Shown: positions 50,436 to 60,263, counted from the first letter of the stretch. The stretch: DNA of 64,000 bases from Desulfosporosinus sp. Sb-LF (GCF_004766055.1 NZ_SPQR01000004.1:186001-250000), one strand, 5' to 3'. Made by a program: numbers and translations. Notes: a model not told the origin generated them from the letters alone.

Positions 50436-52787
50436 TTAATCCCTCATATATCCTCTTTGGACACCATAATACTTAAATCTGAGCTTTCCTGGGTTCCGAC
50501 TCCAACCCTTGGCATGATCCAAAATACCCCTGATTTCTCTGGACTGGGAATTGGTGAGTTGCTTCGGATCTCCCCCAAAACACTCGCACCATACTTCTAC
50601 GGCACACACCTTAGTTCGCTTAACTTTCCCTTCGCCTCTTGTGAAGTCCCCGGTAAGGAACAGTCGTCTTTCGCTTAAGTCCATGTCGTCCCAATCTTCA
50701 GGAAGAAGCGTTTCCAGATAATCATAGATCATACCCGCCTTGTCACTTTCCACGGTGTGCTCGGCTTGAACAAGGTTAGCGTAATCCTCAAGTTCCTGCG
50801 GGAGAAATAATTTTTCCCCGGCATGAAACGCTTGGACTGCTTCAGCCCACACTTGGTCAACGTTTAAGTCCTGCCACATATCGTTTTTACCCTTACCCAC
50901 GTTAATCGGCCAAAAGCGTCTGCCCCCTGTTGTATCTCTTAGGCACTCATAATCATTGGTGGTTCCTAAAAAGACACACTGGCGTGGATGCGCCTCCGTT
51001 CGCCTGCCGTATGCCGAGCGAAAGATGTCCTCTTGCTTCGTGATAAAGTGTTTCAGCGCATCAACGTCCGCCTTTTTGGCTGCTGATAGCTCGCCCATCT
51101 CGATGAGCCACACTCCTTGCAATTGCTCGTAGGCTTCTTTTCCGGTTACGCTCGCCAGGCTGTCTGAATACCATTTGCCGCCCAGCATTTTAATGAAATA
51201 GCTCTTTCCAAGGCTTTGTTTACCAATCATTAGAAGCATATAGTCAAACTTGCACCCTGGGTTAAAGATCCTCGCGACCGCTGCGCACATCATCTTTCGT
51301 GTTGCAGCCCGCGTGTACTCGTGGTCTTCAGTTCCGAAGTAATCAATGAACAGGGTGTCGAGGCGCTTGATTCCGTCCCAAGTGAGGCTGTTCAAATACT
51401 CTTTAACGGGGTTAAACTTGTTCTGCTCAACAATTACAGACAATGCATCCATAGTTTTTCCGGTGTGACTAATGCCATAGTACCTTTCTAAATAGTGTCG
51501 CAGGGCTGCGTCGTCCGAATCCAGCCAGTAAGTGTTCTCATCCATCACGCGCCAAGGTAAATCTCTTAATAGCTCAATACGACTGGCGAACTGGTTGTAC
51601 CCGATGGTTTTCCTTAGGTTTGGGTCGTTCTCCATGATCAAACGAATGTTATCGATGGTTGCTTTCAGCGTTCCATCCGTTTTATATTCTAGATTCTTGG
51701 CCCAGTCTTCAGTGTCCTTAAATTCTTCCTGCGCCGCTGCCATACTCTCAGCCATAAGCTGCTGCTTAACAGCCCCATCGTTGACCGCTAACTCCTGCAT
51801 CGCTTTATAGGATGGCAGTTTGCTTGGTGGTGTGCTCTCATCTACTCCATCATCCAGAGCACCAAACAGGTGTATTCGTGTTAAATCGAAAGCGTTAACA
51901 AGCTTTCCACTTATAGGGTCTGTAGCATGGTGTGAAAAAGCGAAAGTGTCGTCGTCATATATAACCAAGCCCCCAGAAGTTGATCCACCAACATAGCTGT
52001 ATCGATCCTCCACATCACATGGGGCATAAACTTCTGGAAGAAATGTTTCGATGGCTGCGCTTATTGGATATGCCCTGTTAAAAGCCCCAAGAGTGCCCCT
52101 CTTCGCTAGTGGGTCGCCCTGTTTAGCAGCTAACTTCTTGTGCTGCTGGCCCACTCGCGAGGACACCGGCCAGCTCGAAGCATCCTTCCAGTCGTCATAC
52201 TTAGCAAGGATTTCATCCGGGTTTAACCAAGGCCCATCTTGTATTTCAAAAACGTGTTTACCGTCGCTCGATGTGCTCCCCCAGTACATTAGCCGCGCAG
52301 GTTCGTAGCTAGTGTCATCAAACTGCTCGATGCCAATTTGACTTGCAAACATATGCCCCAAAGCTGCGTACTCATCGGGGGATACCACTCTTGCAAATGG
52401 TGCAACGAGCCTGAGTCTTGGGTTCTCTGGTGTGTGCTTGTGCGTGCTATAAATGCATAAGGCACTTCCATTGAACATTTTTATGGTTTCCCAAACATCC
52501 GGTTGAGCATAATCCAAGTCGAGGGTGAGAACGCTGCGGAACACAACGCTCGTGTTCTTACGCACCCCACCTTCGAGTTTGCCACCAACCATGCCCCCAG
52601 TGTCTTTAATATTGTCCTGTTTGTCTTTGGGCATCTTCAGATATTCTGCAACAGTTTCCCCAGTGTAGGTCGGCTGAGAGAGCTTTTCTGCCAGCTCCGA
52701 CCACTTCATATCCCTTTGTGCCCATACCTTCTCCGTTCGTGAGCTACCCACTGAGATGGTTATATTGCCATCATGGTTTAAATTCAT
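50436..52787 (-). CDS. VapE-type phage primase-helicase
   Basis: About 783 residues. The N-terminal part carries a primase-polymerase-like region with VLTLDLDYAQPD (DxD-like), IYSTHKHTPENPRLRLVAPF and later a CT-type helical domain. The C-terminal VirE/VapE ATPase has YMLLMIGKQSLGKSYFIKMLGG (Walker A), LIEMGELSAAKKADVDALKHFITKQEDIFR (Walker B and sensor region), and TNDYECLRDTTGGRRFWPI. AAGGGGGAGAAC supports the ATG at 52787. It should prime and unwind phage DNA. Confidence 0.9.
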   Translation of the reverse strand: MNLNHDGNITISVGSSRTEKVWAQRDMKWSELAEKLSQPTYTGETVAEYLKMPKDKQDNIKDTGGMVGGKLEGGVRKNTSVVFRSVLTLDLDYAQPDVWETIKMFNGSALCIYSTHKHTPENPRLRLVAPFARVVSPDEYAALGHMFASQIGIEQFDDTSYEPARLMYWGSTSSDGKHVFEIQDGPWLNPDEILAKYDDWKDASSWPVSSRVGQQHKKLAAKQGDPLAKRGTLGAFNRAYPISAAIETFLPEVYAPCDVEDRYSYVGGSTSGGLVIYDDDTFAFSHHATDPISGKLVNAFDLTRIHLFGALDDGVDESTPPSKLPSYKAMQELAVNDGAVKQQLMAESMAAAQEEFKDTEDWAKNLEYKTDGTLKATIDNIRLIMENDPNLRKTIGYNQFASRIELLRDLPWRVMDENTYWLDSDDAALRHYLERYYGISHTGKTMDALSVIVEQNKFNPVKEYLNSLTWDGIKRLDTLFIDYFGTEDHEYTRAATRKMMCAAVARIFNPGCKFDYMLLMIGKQSLGKSYFIKMLGGKWYSDSLASVTGKEAYEQLQGVWLIEMGELSAAKKADVDALKHFITKQEDIFRSAYGRRTEAHPRQCVFLGTTNDYECLRDTTGGRRFWPINVGKGKNDMWQDLNVDQVWAEAVQAFHAGEKLFLPQELEDYANLVQAEHTVESDKAGMIYDYLETLLPEDWDDMDLSERRLFLTGDFTRGEGKVKRTKVCAVEVWCECFGGDPKQLTNSQSREIRGILDHAKGWSRNPGKLRFKYYGVQRGYMRD

Positions 52788-52798
52788 TGTTCTCCCCC

Positions 52799-52930
52799 TT
52801 AACGATTTAGCCAGATTAACACTTGTAAACAAGCTATCGAGACAAGCGAGAAGTAGATCGCAGCCAAGGTGTTACCGTAGGCCATATCCCCAAAACCTGT
52901 AAGCATAAATACTAATGCTAATAAATCCAT
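52799..52930 (-). CDS. Small phage membrane protein
   Basis: A 43-residue ORF (MDLLALVFMLTGFGDMAYG, then AIYFSLVSIACLQVLIWLNR) with GAGGGGAAG before its ATG. Two hydrophobic helices. It fills the gap between the polymerase and primase-helicase genes. Unknown function; a small membrane anchor is one possibility. Confidence 0.65.
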   Translation of the reverse strand: MDLLALVFMLTGFGDMAYGNTLAAIYFSLVSIACLQVLIWLNR

Positions 52931-52943
52931 TCGACTTCCCCTC

Positions 52944-54887
52944 TTACTTCTTATAAAACTCTGCTTCAAATCCGTCTGCTTTTAATGGCAACCCTGCGGC
53001 CCAGCTTATTGGCTGGCCCATTATGCTGCACACATCCTCCAGCGACCCTTCTCCGATTGGTGCGGTGATTACAGCTTCATCGTGGACATGAAATGCTATC
53101 TTGTATCCAGCTTTGTCGATTCGTAGCATAGCTTCTGCGAGGCAATCGCGTGCGACCGCCTGAGTGATATTCTCCACCAATTTGGGTCCATAGGTGTCGA
53201 TCAGGCCCCATTGTTTGTTCTCGCCGATTCCCTCGTATACAAGGCCCTCGCGGTCAAACTTGTTAAGTTTCAGCTTCGGTTTGATATAGGAGAGATTCCG
53301 GCCCGAAGGAAGCGTGATAAACAATATCCCGCTCTTGAATATGAACTTAATATCGCCGACCGATTGTGGGATTCGATTCTTCACCGCGTTAATCGCAGCC
53401 TTGTCCACATCCCACCAAAACTTTGTAATGTTAGGATTCGCCGCACGCCATGCTACAACAAGTGGTTTCAGCTCATCTTCTTTGACCCCCATGGTCAGTG
53501 CTCCCATCGCTGTTAAAGCACCGACGCTGCCGCCATACCCAAGAGCAAGCTCTGCGATCTTCCCTTTTTGCCTCAACTCATACTCCGGGTTCCCTTTAAC
53601 GATGCGCTCAATTGGGACCTTAAACATCTGTGAAGCTGAAGCTTCGTAAATCTTCCCATGAGTCTTGAACACTTCCATGCGCCACGCTTCACCTGCGAGC
53701 CAAGCGATGACCCTCGCCTCAATTGCCGAGAAATCGGCGACGATAAACCTGTGGCCCTTATCAGGGATAAAGGCTGTGCGAATGAGCTCCGAGAGCACGC
53801 CTGGAACACTTTCGTAAAGCATTTCAAGGAAGTCGAACTCCCCGGACTTCACTATATCCCGCGCGTCTTTTAGGTCAGGCAAGTGGTTTTGTGGGAGGTT
53901 CTGAACCTGAACGAGCCGCCCCGCCCATCTGCCAGTCCGGTTGGCCCCATAAAATTGGAGCAAACCTCTTACCTTATTGTCCGGGCAAACCGCCCGCTGC
54001 ATTGCGTTGTATTTTTTGACAGATGTTTTTGCCATCTCCTGCCGTAACCGGAGTAGCTTTTGAATCTCACCCTGAGATGTTCCAGCCATCTCAGCCACAA
54101 CCTTTTTAGAAAGACTTACCACCTCTATCCCGTTATACAAGAGCCAATCTTTGAGTTGAGCCACCGAGTTTGGGTTGTCCAATCCGGTGAGTTCTTTTGC
54201 CTCGTCGGTAACGCCAGCCTTGTAAAGTTTGTCGCACTCGATTGCGTTTTCAACGAGCTTGGTATCGATCAAAACTCCCCGGTCGTTGATCCTTTGGTCG
54301 AGTGTCCATAGCTCTTGTTCCTTATTGGAAATGGGGAACTTTGAGAGCTTTACCCGAATGGCCCTTTCAACCTCAACGTCTTGTTTGCAATACTCGCTGA
54401 AAGTGGCCCACTTTTCTGAGGCATGGATTTGGCTGTTCCTCGTTCTACCGCCATTGACTTTTGTTGGTTTGCAAGGGCTGCAGAAGTATCGAATAAGTGC
54501 CTTACCTGCAGTCATTTTCTGCTGCTCTAAGTCCAGAACTTTCGCTACCCCCGCTAAATGAAGGGGAAGCCCCAACATCGCCGACTGAACCGCTGTGCAG
54601 CGCCAAGAGTCTGATGCTAGGAGCTTCCTCAAGTAGACCGATAAACAGGTTCGTTCAAATGCGGCATTAAAAGCGGTTTTGATGATACTATCGTCGGTCA
54701 AAGCCGCTAATACATCCGTCGGTATTGTTTTACCAGCCGCTAAGTCCACCAGTTGTACCGGATCATCGTTCCAAGCATAGGCGAAGAGGAGTATCTCGAA
54801 GGCAGGGGCCGAGGTGTACGAGTACACCCCGACCTTCTTTAAATCAACCGTTGAGAAGGTTTCGATATCGATTCCTAGAACGTCCAT
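52944..54887 (-). CDS. Family A DNA polymerase
   Basis: A 647-residue phage polymerase I. The 3'-5' exonuclease motif is at the N-terminus (GIDIETFST), with the middle region carrying ALIRYFCSPCKPTK and WATFSEYCKQDVEVERAI. Polymerase motifs: A DFSAIEARVIAWLAGE, B RQKGKIAELALGYGGSVGAL, C FHVHDEAVI. It should replicate phage DNA. Its ATG lies in the tail of the preceding small gene. Confidence 0.93.
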   Translation of the reverse strand: MDVLGIDIETFSTVDLKKVGVYSYTSAPAFEILLFAYAWNDDPVQLVDLAAGKTIPTDVLAALTDDSIIKTAFNAAFERTCLSVYLRKLLASDSWRCTAVQSAMLGLPLHLAGVAKVLDLEQQKMTAGKALIRYFCSPCKPTKVNGGRTRNSQIHASEKWATFSEYCKQDVEVERAIRVKLSKFPISNKEQELWTLDQRINDRGVLIDTKLVENAIECDKLYKAGVTDEAKELTGLDNPNSVAQLKDWLLYNGIEVVSLSKKVVAEMAGTSQGEIQKLLRLRQEMAKTSVKKYNAMQRAVCPDNKVRGLLQFYGANRTGRWAGRLVQVQNLPQNHLPDLKDARDIVKSGEFDFLEMLYESVPGVLSELIRTAFIPDKGHRFIVADFSAIEARVIAWLAGEAWRMEVFKTHGKIYEASASQMFKVPIERIVKGNPEYELRQKGKIAELALGYGGSVGALTAMGALTMGVKEDELKPLVVAWRAANPNITKFWWDVDKAAINAVKNRIPQSVGDIKFIFKSGILFITLPSGRNLSYIKPKLKLNKFDREGLVYEGIGENKQWGLIDTYGPKLVENITQAVARDCLAEAMLRIDKAGYKIAFHVHDEAVITAPIGEGSLEDVCSIMGQPISWAAGLPLKADGFEAEFYKK

Positions 54888-55165
54888 GAGAAGGCTTCCC
54901 GAAGAATATCAAGGCGAAACTCGTTACCATCCACCGCAACATCATGTTTTCTACTTAGATGGAACGCAACGCTTTTTAACATCTTTAACTCTAAAGGTTT
55001 TATTGGTTGGCTTGACATGGCAGCATACTCTTCGACAGTGTAATACTCGTCGTCTAAAATTATATTTCCGAGGGTTAAAATGGACTCTTGATGCTCATTC
55101 TGTATTTTTATAATCTCTTCCAAGACTCTCGCATGGTTTCTAAGAGCCTCTCTGATCTCATCCAT
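54875..55165 (-). CDS. Small phage protein of unknown function
   Basis: A 96-residue helical protein (MDEIREALRNHARVLEEIIKIQNEHQ, then a conserved-looking DEYYTVEEYAAMSSQPIKPLE). No family I recognise. It overlaps the polymerase start by 13 nt and has GGCGGGGAA before its ATG. Confidence 0.6.
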   Translation of the reverse strand: MDEIREALRNHARVLEEIIKIQNEHQESILTLGNIILDDEYYTVEEYAAMSSQPIKPLELKMLKSVAFHLSRKHDVAVDGNEFRLDILREAFSWTF

Positions 55166-55184
55166 TGTTAATTCCCCGCCTTTC

Positions 55185-55718
55185 TTAGCTTAAAAAGTCG
55201 TCATCTTCCGGGATGATACAAAAGTCGTCCTCAGCTTTGTGCCTAACCCCGCCAAGTGACTCACCATCGGCGACCTTTTGGATTCCGTTAAGCGTGGAAG
55301 TTACCCCTTTATTCAGCCCTGCGTTGTAAGGGTAAATGTCTAAACTAACTCTGGCATAACACCCGGAATAAACCTCTGTCGTGTCTAAGATCGGTTGTAC
55401 CTTATGATCCACGATATACGGTCTGTTCTTATTACTTGTGTTGATAAAGTAGTGACCGTGGCAGGATTCATCCTCTTCCAAATCCCCATCTTTCAGCATC
55501 TTGGTGTTCTTCTTACCCGCGAAACCCGCACCAAACTTTGCGATCCCGGCCTTTTCTGCCTCGGCCTCTGCCTCCATGAGCTTGGCGACTGTTTCTTTAT
55601 CTGTCTTAGGAATTAATACCCGACAAGTGTGTTTCGGATCGCTGCCATTTACCGATACTGGTTCCGATACTCTCACATAAGAGAGTCTTGCTTTTCCTGT
55701 TACAACTTTAATAGCCAT
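55185..55718 (-). CDS. DUF2815 protein (ssDNA-binding-like)
   Basis: 177 residues starting MAIKVVTGKARLSYVRVSEPVSVNGSDPKHTCRVLIPKTDK. DUF2815 proteins sit next to phage DNA polymerase and Cas4-like genes and are thought to bind single-stranded DNA. Typical features: PYIVDHKVQPILDTTEVYSGCYARVSLDIYPYN. AAGGGG upstream of the ATG at 55718 removes 37 spurious residues. Confidence 0.85.
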   Translation of the reverse strand: MAIKVVTGKARLSYVRVSEPVSVNGSDPKHTCRVLIPKTDKETVAKLMEAEAEAEKAGIAKFGAGFAGKKNTKMLKDGDLEEDESCHGHYFINTSNKNRPYIVDHKVQPILDTTEVYSGCYARVSLDIYPYNAGLNKGVTSTLNGIQKVADGESLGGVRHKAEDDFCIIPEDDDFLS

Positions 55719-55740
55719 TTTCAAATTACCCCTTTTTTCT

Positions 55741-56865
55741 TTATTCTCCAAACGCTTCCATCGCTGCGTTGTATTCCTTGCGCTTATCCGTACCAACCAC
55801 AAAAGTTGGCTTGCCCTCTGGCTTTGCAATCAGATCACCGAGAGTCTCATTAAACAGTTTTTTACCCATAAGCGCTTCCATTGCGGTTATTCCAAGGAGA
55901 CTTACAGAATAAATATCCTCTTCCTTAAATCCTGCTGCGATAGCTGCTTCGGCAATCGCAGCTTCATCGGTGTACTTCCGGGAGGATCGGCCTTGAACTA
56001 CTTTATACCCATCCCAGCACTTACGTCCGGCGATGGCCTCTTCCTCGGCATAGGCCCAGACATCGGAGGCCCACCGTTTCAGCTCATCCACGCGGCTCAA
56101 CACCTCTATAAGCTCTTCATCCGTCAATAAAGCAGGCTTTTGGAAATCAAGTTTTATAAGCTCGAAGTTCCGGTCTGCTCTGGCCCGGCACGTTGCTCTG
56201 ACCTTGCAGAACCGACAATGTTCCCCGGTGCAAAATTCTCCCTCACCCTTTATGGCTAATTGGGCCTTGGGCTTAAGCTCATTTTCGGCCCAGTGAAGTA
56301 GCTCGCTCACGGACATTTCACAAGATGAGTAATTATCCAAACGAGGCTGACAGATTGTCATGCGTACCGACTCGATGTCATACAGATAGTCGTACATCGC
56401 TAAGGCCCCAAGAGCATATAATCGGAGTTGGGGGTTATCGTCAGCCGATACCTGAACACCTTTTCCGTACTTTAAATCGAGAATTTCCATTTTCTTATCC
56501 GACACTGCCATGAGATCGGCTGTCCCAAAGCCTTCCGGTACGAAATGCGAAAAGTCCACCCGCTGCTCGACGAGGATTACTGGGTCACTTGACCGCGCGT
56601 ATGCTTCGCTTATCAGCTCACAGGCAAAGCCAACATAAGCATCGGTATAATACTCAAGCTCTGAAGAGTCATATTTGGAAACAGGCCGTATTGTTTTAAT
56701 CTTTAGAAATTCTCTGAGTTTGTGCTCCGACAGCTCATGTGCCGCCGTTCCCTCGGCAGCGGCATTACTGGACTTGTCCTCCCTGGAACGTTCCAACACC
56801 GCCGATGGTGTGCAAAGCAGCCATCGGTGAGAGCTAGAGGCCGATAGTAGTGCGTGTTCCCCCAC
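55741..56865 (-). CDS. DUF2800, Cas4/RecB-like exonuclease
   Basis: A 374-residue PD-(D/E)XK protein: GFGTADLMAVSDKKMEILDLKYGKGVQVSADDNPQLRLYALGAL holds the catalytic D...E..K and QxxxY pieces. A cysteine cluster (CTGEHCRFCKVRATC) could carry an Fe-S cluster as in Cas4. GTG start overlapping the previous stop (TAGTG). It probably works with DUF2815 in recombination-dependent replication. Confidence 0.88.
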   Translation of the reverse strand: MGEHALLSASSSHRWLLCTPSAVLERSREDKSSNAAAEGTAAHELSEHKLREFLKIKTIRPVSKYDSSELEYYTDAYVGFACELISEAYARSSDPVILVEQRVDFSHFVPEGFGTADLMAVSDKKMEILDLKYGKGVQVSADDNPQLRLYALGALAMYDYLYDIESVRMTICQPRLDNYSSCEMSVSELLHWAENELKPKAQLAIKGEGEFCTGEHCRFCKVRATCRARADRNFELIKLDFQKPALLTDEELIEVLSRVDELKRWASDVWAYAEEEAIAGRKCWDGYKVVQGRSSRKYTDEAAIAEAAIAAGFKEEDIYSVSLLGITAMEALMGKKLFNETLGDLIAKPEGKPTFVVGTDKRKEYNAAMEAFGE

Positions 56866-57098
56866 TACATCACCTCGGCTTCTCTAAGAAATTCCGGGTA
56901 ATCCGAAGGACTCAAATCAGAAAGCTTTCTAACGCCATATTTCTTCAAAAGATCTTTAGCTTTTTCTCTTTTTACATTTAATACTGCTCTAATCTCCACA
57001 AGAGTTACTTTTTGGGGTATACTAGAAGTGTTAATTTTCTCATCGAGTGGGGTTGCTTGCAGGCAATTCCCGCTCATTTTCTTTTCTATCCTAGTCAT
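56865..57098 (-). CDS. Small phage protein with HTH-like C-terminus
   Basis: About 77 residues from MTRIEKKMSGN; the longer frame overlaps the ribonucleotide reductase end. The C-terminal VTLVEIRAVLNVKREKAKDLLKKYGVRKLSDLSP is a helical, HTH-like pattern. The start is uncertain because no strong RBS is visible. It may bind DNA. Confidence 0.55.
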   Translation of the reverse strand: MTRIEKKMSGNCLQATPLDEKINTSSIPQKVTLVEIRAVLNVKREKAKDLLKKYGVRKLSDLSPSDYPEFLREAEVM

Positions 57099-57123
57099 GA
57101 CTGATATCAGCTGATCTAACTTC

Positions 57124-59328
57124 TCACATACATTTTGAGTATCCGCAATGGACACAGGCCACACACCCGCTTTCGTGATTAATTGGCATCCCACATTCCG
57201 GGCACTTCTTGGCCTCGGATACCTCGACGACCCCAATCGCTGGTTTTACATCTTCCCCACCTCCTTTTCCGATCTGCTTTTTAATGATCCGTGCAATGGC
57301 ATCCGGGCATGATGTCACTTTTACACCCTCACGTCGTACACATGCCGGGCACCGGATACCTTGGATTTGCTCGATAATATCTTCCTCAGATACGCCCGAC
57401 CGAAGCGCCACTGATATGAGCCGCGCTGTCGCCTCTGATTGGGAAGAACATCCCCCGGCCCGTCCAGTGTTTGTAAACACTTCACAGATACCTTTTTCAT
57501 CAGAATTGACGCTTACATAAAGGTTTCCGCAACCGATTTTAATCTTTTCGGTTGTTCCTGTTGTGACATCCGGCCTCGGTCGTGGTTTTATGACTTGGAC
57601 TTCTTCTGTGTTAATCTTCGGCAGGCTTGTCCCAGTCGTGAGGACTTGTCCCTCTCGGCTACCGTCTCGGTAGACGGTCAAACCTTTGCAGTTAAGGTCA
57701 TACGCGAGTTGGTATGCTTTTGCGACATCTTCGCGTGTCGCTTTACTTGGGAAGTTAATGGTTTTCGACACCGCATTGTCTGTGAACTTTTGGAATGAGG
57801 CTTGCATCTTAACGTGCCATTCAGGTTCGATTTCTTGGGCAGTTGTAAAAACTTCCTGCACCCATCTTGGAACTTCTGGCAGTCCAAGAGCTGTTCCGCG
57901 CTCGGCGATTTTTTGCATCAATTCTTCCGAGTGAAACCCATATTGCTTAGCGCATTTCTCAAACAATGGGTTGACTTCGATAAAAGGAATGCCATCCATA
58001 ACAGTTTTCGTGTACGCCACAGCGAAAATCGGCTCCACTCCACCGGAGACACCACATATCATGGAGATAGTTCCTGTTGGGGCAATGGTTGTAAGCGTCG
58101 CATTACGAAGTTCCGGGCACTTCGAACCCTCATAGTTAGGAAACGCGCCTCGTTCCTGTGCTAAACGTTGAGATTCTTCTCTGGCCTCAGCTCGGATAAA
58201 GTCCATAATTTCTTCGGCGCATTCCACCGCTTCCTCGGACGCATAGGACATTTGAAGCATTATGAGAACATCTGCAAACCCCATCACACCTAGTCCGATC
58301 TTTCGATTTCCCTTCACCATCGCGTCAATTGCTGGTAGTGGGTATTGATTCACGTCGATAACATTATCCAGAAAATGCACAGCTAATCTAGTTACATCAC
58401 TAAGACGCTTCCAGTCAATAACCGTTTTGCCATCTTTCTCACAAACCATGGACTTTAGGTTTATGGAGCCTAGGTTACATGCCTCATTGGGCAAAAGTGG
58501 TTGCTCTGAACAAGGGTTACTGGCCTCAATCTCACCGATGTGTGGGGTGGGGTTGTCGGCGTTCATTTTGTCCAGGAAGATTACTCCGGGTTCCCCGTTA
58601 CGCCATGAATGGTCAACAATATTATTAAAAACTTCGACTGCCGATAGCGTCCCGGTCACAGTGCCAGTGCAAGGATCGATAAGATTGTAGTTCGCCTCTC
58701 TTTTCACCAAGTCCATAAAAGCGTCAGTTATTCCGACCGAAATATTAAAGTTTGTTATCTCCGAGTTATCCTCTTTGCAAGAGATAAACTCCAATATGTC
58801 TGGGTGGTCGACCCGCAGAATTCCCATGTTAGCCCCGCGCCGGGTTCCCCCCTGCTTGACAGCCTCCGTTGCAGCATTGAACACCTTCATAAAAGAGACA
58901 GGCCCAGAAGCAACACCACCAGTTGAACGCACCATACTATTTTTAGGACGTAGCCTTGAAAAGCTGAACCCTGTACCACCGCCTGATTTGTGGATGATGG
59001 CGGCATTTTTTATCGAGTCGAATATTTCCTCCATCGAGTCATAGACTGGCAAAACGAAACATGCACTTAGCTGGCCTAATTCGCGTCCGGCGTTCATAAG
59101 TGTCGGTGAGTTTGGCATGAACTCCAGATTGACCATCATGTTGTAAAACTCCCGAGTCACGACCTGAACGTCTTTACCAAACTTTTGTTCTTCAACTCCA
59201 GCGACCACTTTTGCTACTCGATAAAACATATCTTCCGGGGTTTCTCCTATTTTCAAGTAACGTTTTTCGAGTATTATCCGAGCGTTTTGTGATAGATTGG
59301 CTTTGGGCCAAGATTTAGGCACGTTCAT
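57124..59328 (-). CDS. nrdJ: Adenosylcobalamin-dependent ribonucleotide reductase (class II)
   Basis: About 734 residues. The catalytic core has GGTGFSFSRLRP, SGPVSFMKVFNAATEAVKQGGTRRGANMGIL, NPCSEQPLLPNEACNLGSINL and TIAPTGTISMICGVSGGVEPIFA. The C-terminal region has the swinging cysteine motif CPECGMP, plus CVHCGY. It makes deoxyribonucleotides from ribonucleotides using B12 and a radical. AAAGGAG fixes the start at 59328. It is the first strong gene of the early operon after Cro. Confidence 0.95.
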   Translation of the reverse strand: MNVPKSWPKANLSQNARIILEKRYLKIGETPEDMFYRVAKVVAGVEEQKFGKDVQVVTREFYNMMVNLEFMPNSPTLMNAGRELGQLSACFVLPVYDSMEEIFDSIKNAAIIHKSGGGTGFSFSRLRPKNSMVRSTGGVASGPVSFMKVFNAATEAVKQGGTRRGANMGILRVDHPDILEFISCKEDNSEITNFNISVGITDAFMDLVKREANYNLIDPCTGTVTGTLSAVEVFNNIVDHSWRNGEPGVIFLDKMNADNPTPHIGEIEASNPCSEQPLLPNEACNLGSINLKSMVCEKDGKTVIDWKRLSDVTRLAVHFLDNVIDVNQYPLPAIDAMVKGNRKIGLGVMGFADVLIMLQMSYASEEAVECAEEIMDFIRAEAREESQRLAQERGAFPNYEGSKCPELRNATLTTIAPTGTISMICGVSGGVEPIFAVAYTKTVMDGIPFIEVNPLFEKCAKQYGFHSEELMQKIAERGTALGLPEVPRWVQEVFTTAQEIEPEWHVKMQASFQKFTDNAVSKTINFPSKATREDVAKAYQLAYDLNCKGLTVYRDGSREGQVLTTGTSLPKINTEEVQVIKPRPRPDVTTGTTEKIKIGCGNLYVSVNSDEKGICEVFTNTGRAGGCSSQSEATARLISVALRSGVSEEDIIEQIQGIRCPACVRREGVKVTSCPDAIARIIKKQIGKGGGEDVKPAIGVVEVSEAKKCPECGMPINHESGCVACVHCGYSKCM

Positions 59329-59350
59329 TTTTTCTCCTTTCGTTGCATTT

Positions 59351-59554
59351 TTAGGACTGCGATGCAAAAAAAATATTACTTGGGTTTTCTATATTTAGTA
59401 TTTTAGACATATCCTCTGCATCTTGAATTGTAATACGTGATCGTTTACTGAGTTTCAAATTTAAAGTTTTTACTGTAATTCCAAGCCCCAGTGCTAATTC
59501 CTCATAAGTTATCCCTTTCTCTAAGATTTTCTCTTTCAATTTGTTCATGTCCAT
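59351..59554 (-). CDS. Cro-like HTH regulator
   Basis: A 67-residue helix-turn-helix protein: MDMNKLKEKILEKGITYEELALGLGITVKTLNLKLSKRSRITIQDAEDMSKILNIEN. GAGGTGA precedes its ATG. It is the first gene of the leftward early operon, opposite the C1-type repressor, and should bind the intervening operators. Confidence 0.85.
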   Translation of the reverse strand: MDMNKLKEKILEKGITYEELALGLGITVKTLNLKLSKRSRITIQDAEDMSKILNIENPSNIFFASQS

Positions 59555-59598
59555 TTCAAAGTCACCTCTTTCATTCGTTGCAGCAGTGGGATGTGATT

Positions 59599-59627
59599 AT
59601 CTTAGTCTTTTTTGCAAAAGAGCACAA
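59599..59627 (-). promoter_or_regulatory. Early (leftward) promoter of the prophage
   Basis: On the minus strand TTGTGC (59627-59622) and TAAGAT (59604-59599) are 17 nt apart, just upstream of the cro-like gene. It faces the repressor promoter in the 170-nt switch region. Confidence 0.55.
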
Positions 59628-59665
59628 CCCATTTATGCGACATTTTTCTTGCCAATATATTCTTG

Positions 59666-59694
59666 TTGCATATATGAATAAATGGTTATATTAT
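59666..59694 (+). promoter_or_regulatory. Repressor (rightward) promoter
   Basis: TTGCAT (59666-59671) and TATTAT (59689-59694) are separated by 17 nt, 31 nt before the repressor ATG. Good consensus match. Confidence 0.65.
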
Positions 59695-59724
59695 CTTTAT
59701 AAGTGTTGAAAGGTTGTTACCAAA

Positions 59725-60240
59725 ATGAAGAAATCAGAAATGGAAAAGATCATTGAACGAATCAAAGATAGACGACTTAGTCTCGGATTGTCGTACCAGG
59801 ATCTCGCTGATAAAACAGGAATGAGCAAGTCAACTTTGCAACGCTATGAAACAGGCTTTATCAAAAACCTAGGCATTGATAAGCTTGAAATGTTAGCTCA
59901 AGCATTGGAAACGACACCGGGTTATTTAATGGGTTGGGACAAGCCGACCCCTGCTAAATTGCTTGACCTCGCTGATGCCACAGAGATGGAATATCGTGAT
60001 TTAATGAAATTAGCCGGATATGTTGAGGAAGTTCATGACAAAGATAAATTCTTTGAGCTGGTATTTAAAGATTCAAAAGGTAAAGTTGTTGACGTCAGAC
60101 GCGGCGTGAAAGAGATGTTCAGTACTGATGAGGATTGGGCTAACGTTGCATATCGGGTATCAAAAGAACTTACTGAGAATGATCGGGAAATATTAAAGAG
60201 TATGGCTGAGAAATTCTTGGAGCTTAAGAAGAAACGATAA
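59725..60240 (+). CDS. C1-type phage repressor (XRE family)
   Basis: A 171-residue repressor. N-terminal HTH: MEKIIERIKDRRLSLGLSYQDLADKTGMSKSTLQRYETGFIKNLGIDKLEMLAQALETTPGYLMGW. The rest is charged and helical with no LexA-type serine peptidase dyad, so it should be inactivated through the ImmA-type protease downstream. AAAGG lies upstream of the ATG. Confidence 0.9.
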   Translation: MKKSEMEKIIERIKDRRLSLGLSYQDLADKTGMSKSTLQRYETGFIKNLGIDKLEMLAQALETTPGYLMGWDKPTPAKLLDLADATEMEYRDLMKLAGYVEEVHDKDKFFELVFKDSKGKVVDVRRGVKEMFSTDEDWANVAYRVSKELTENDREILKSMAEKFLELKKKR

Positions 60241-60263
60241 TTCTTTTATTAAGAGGTTAAAAC

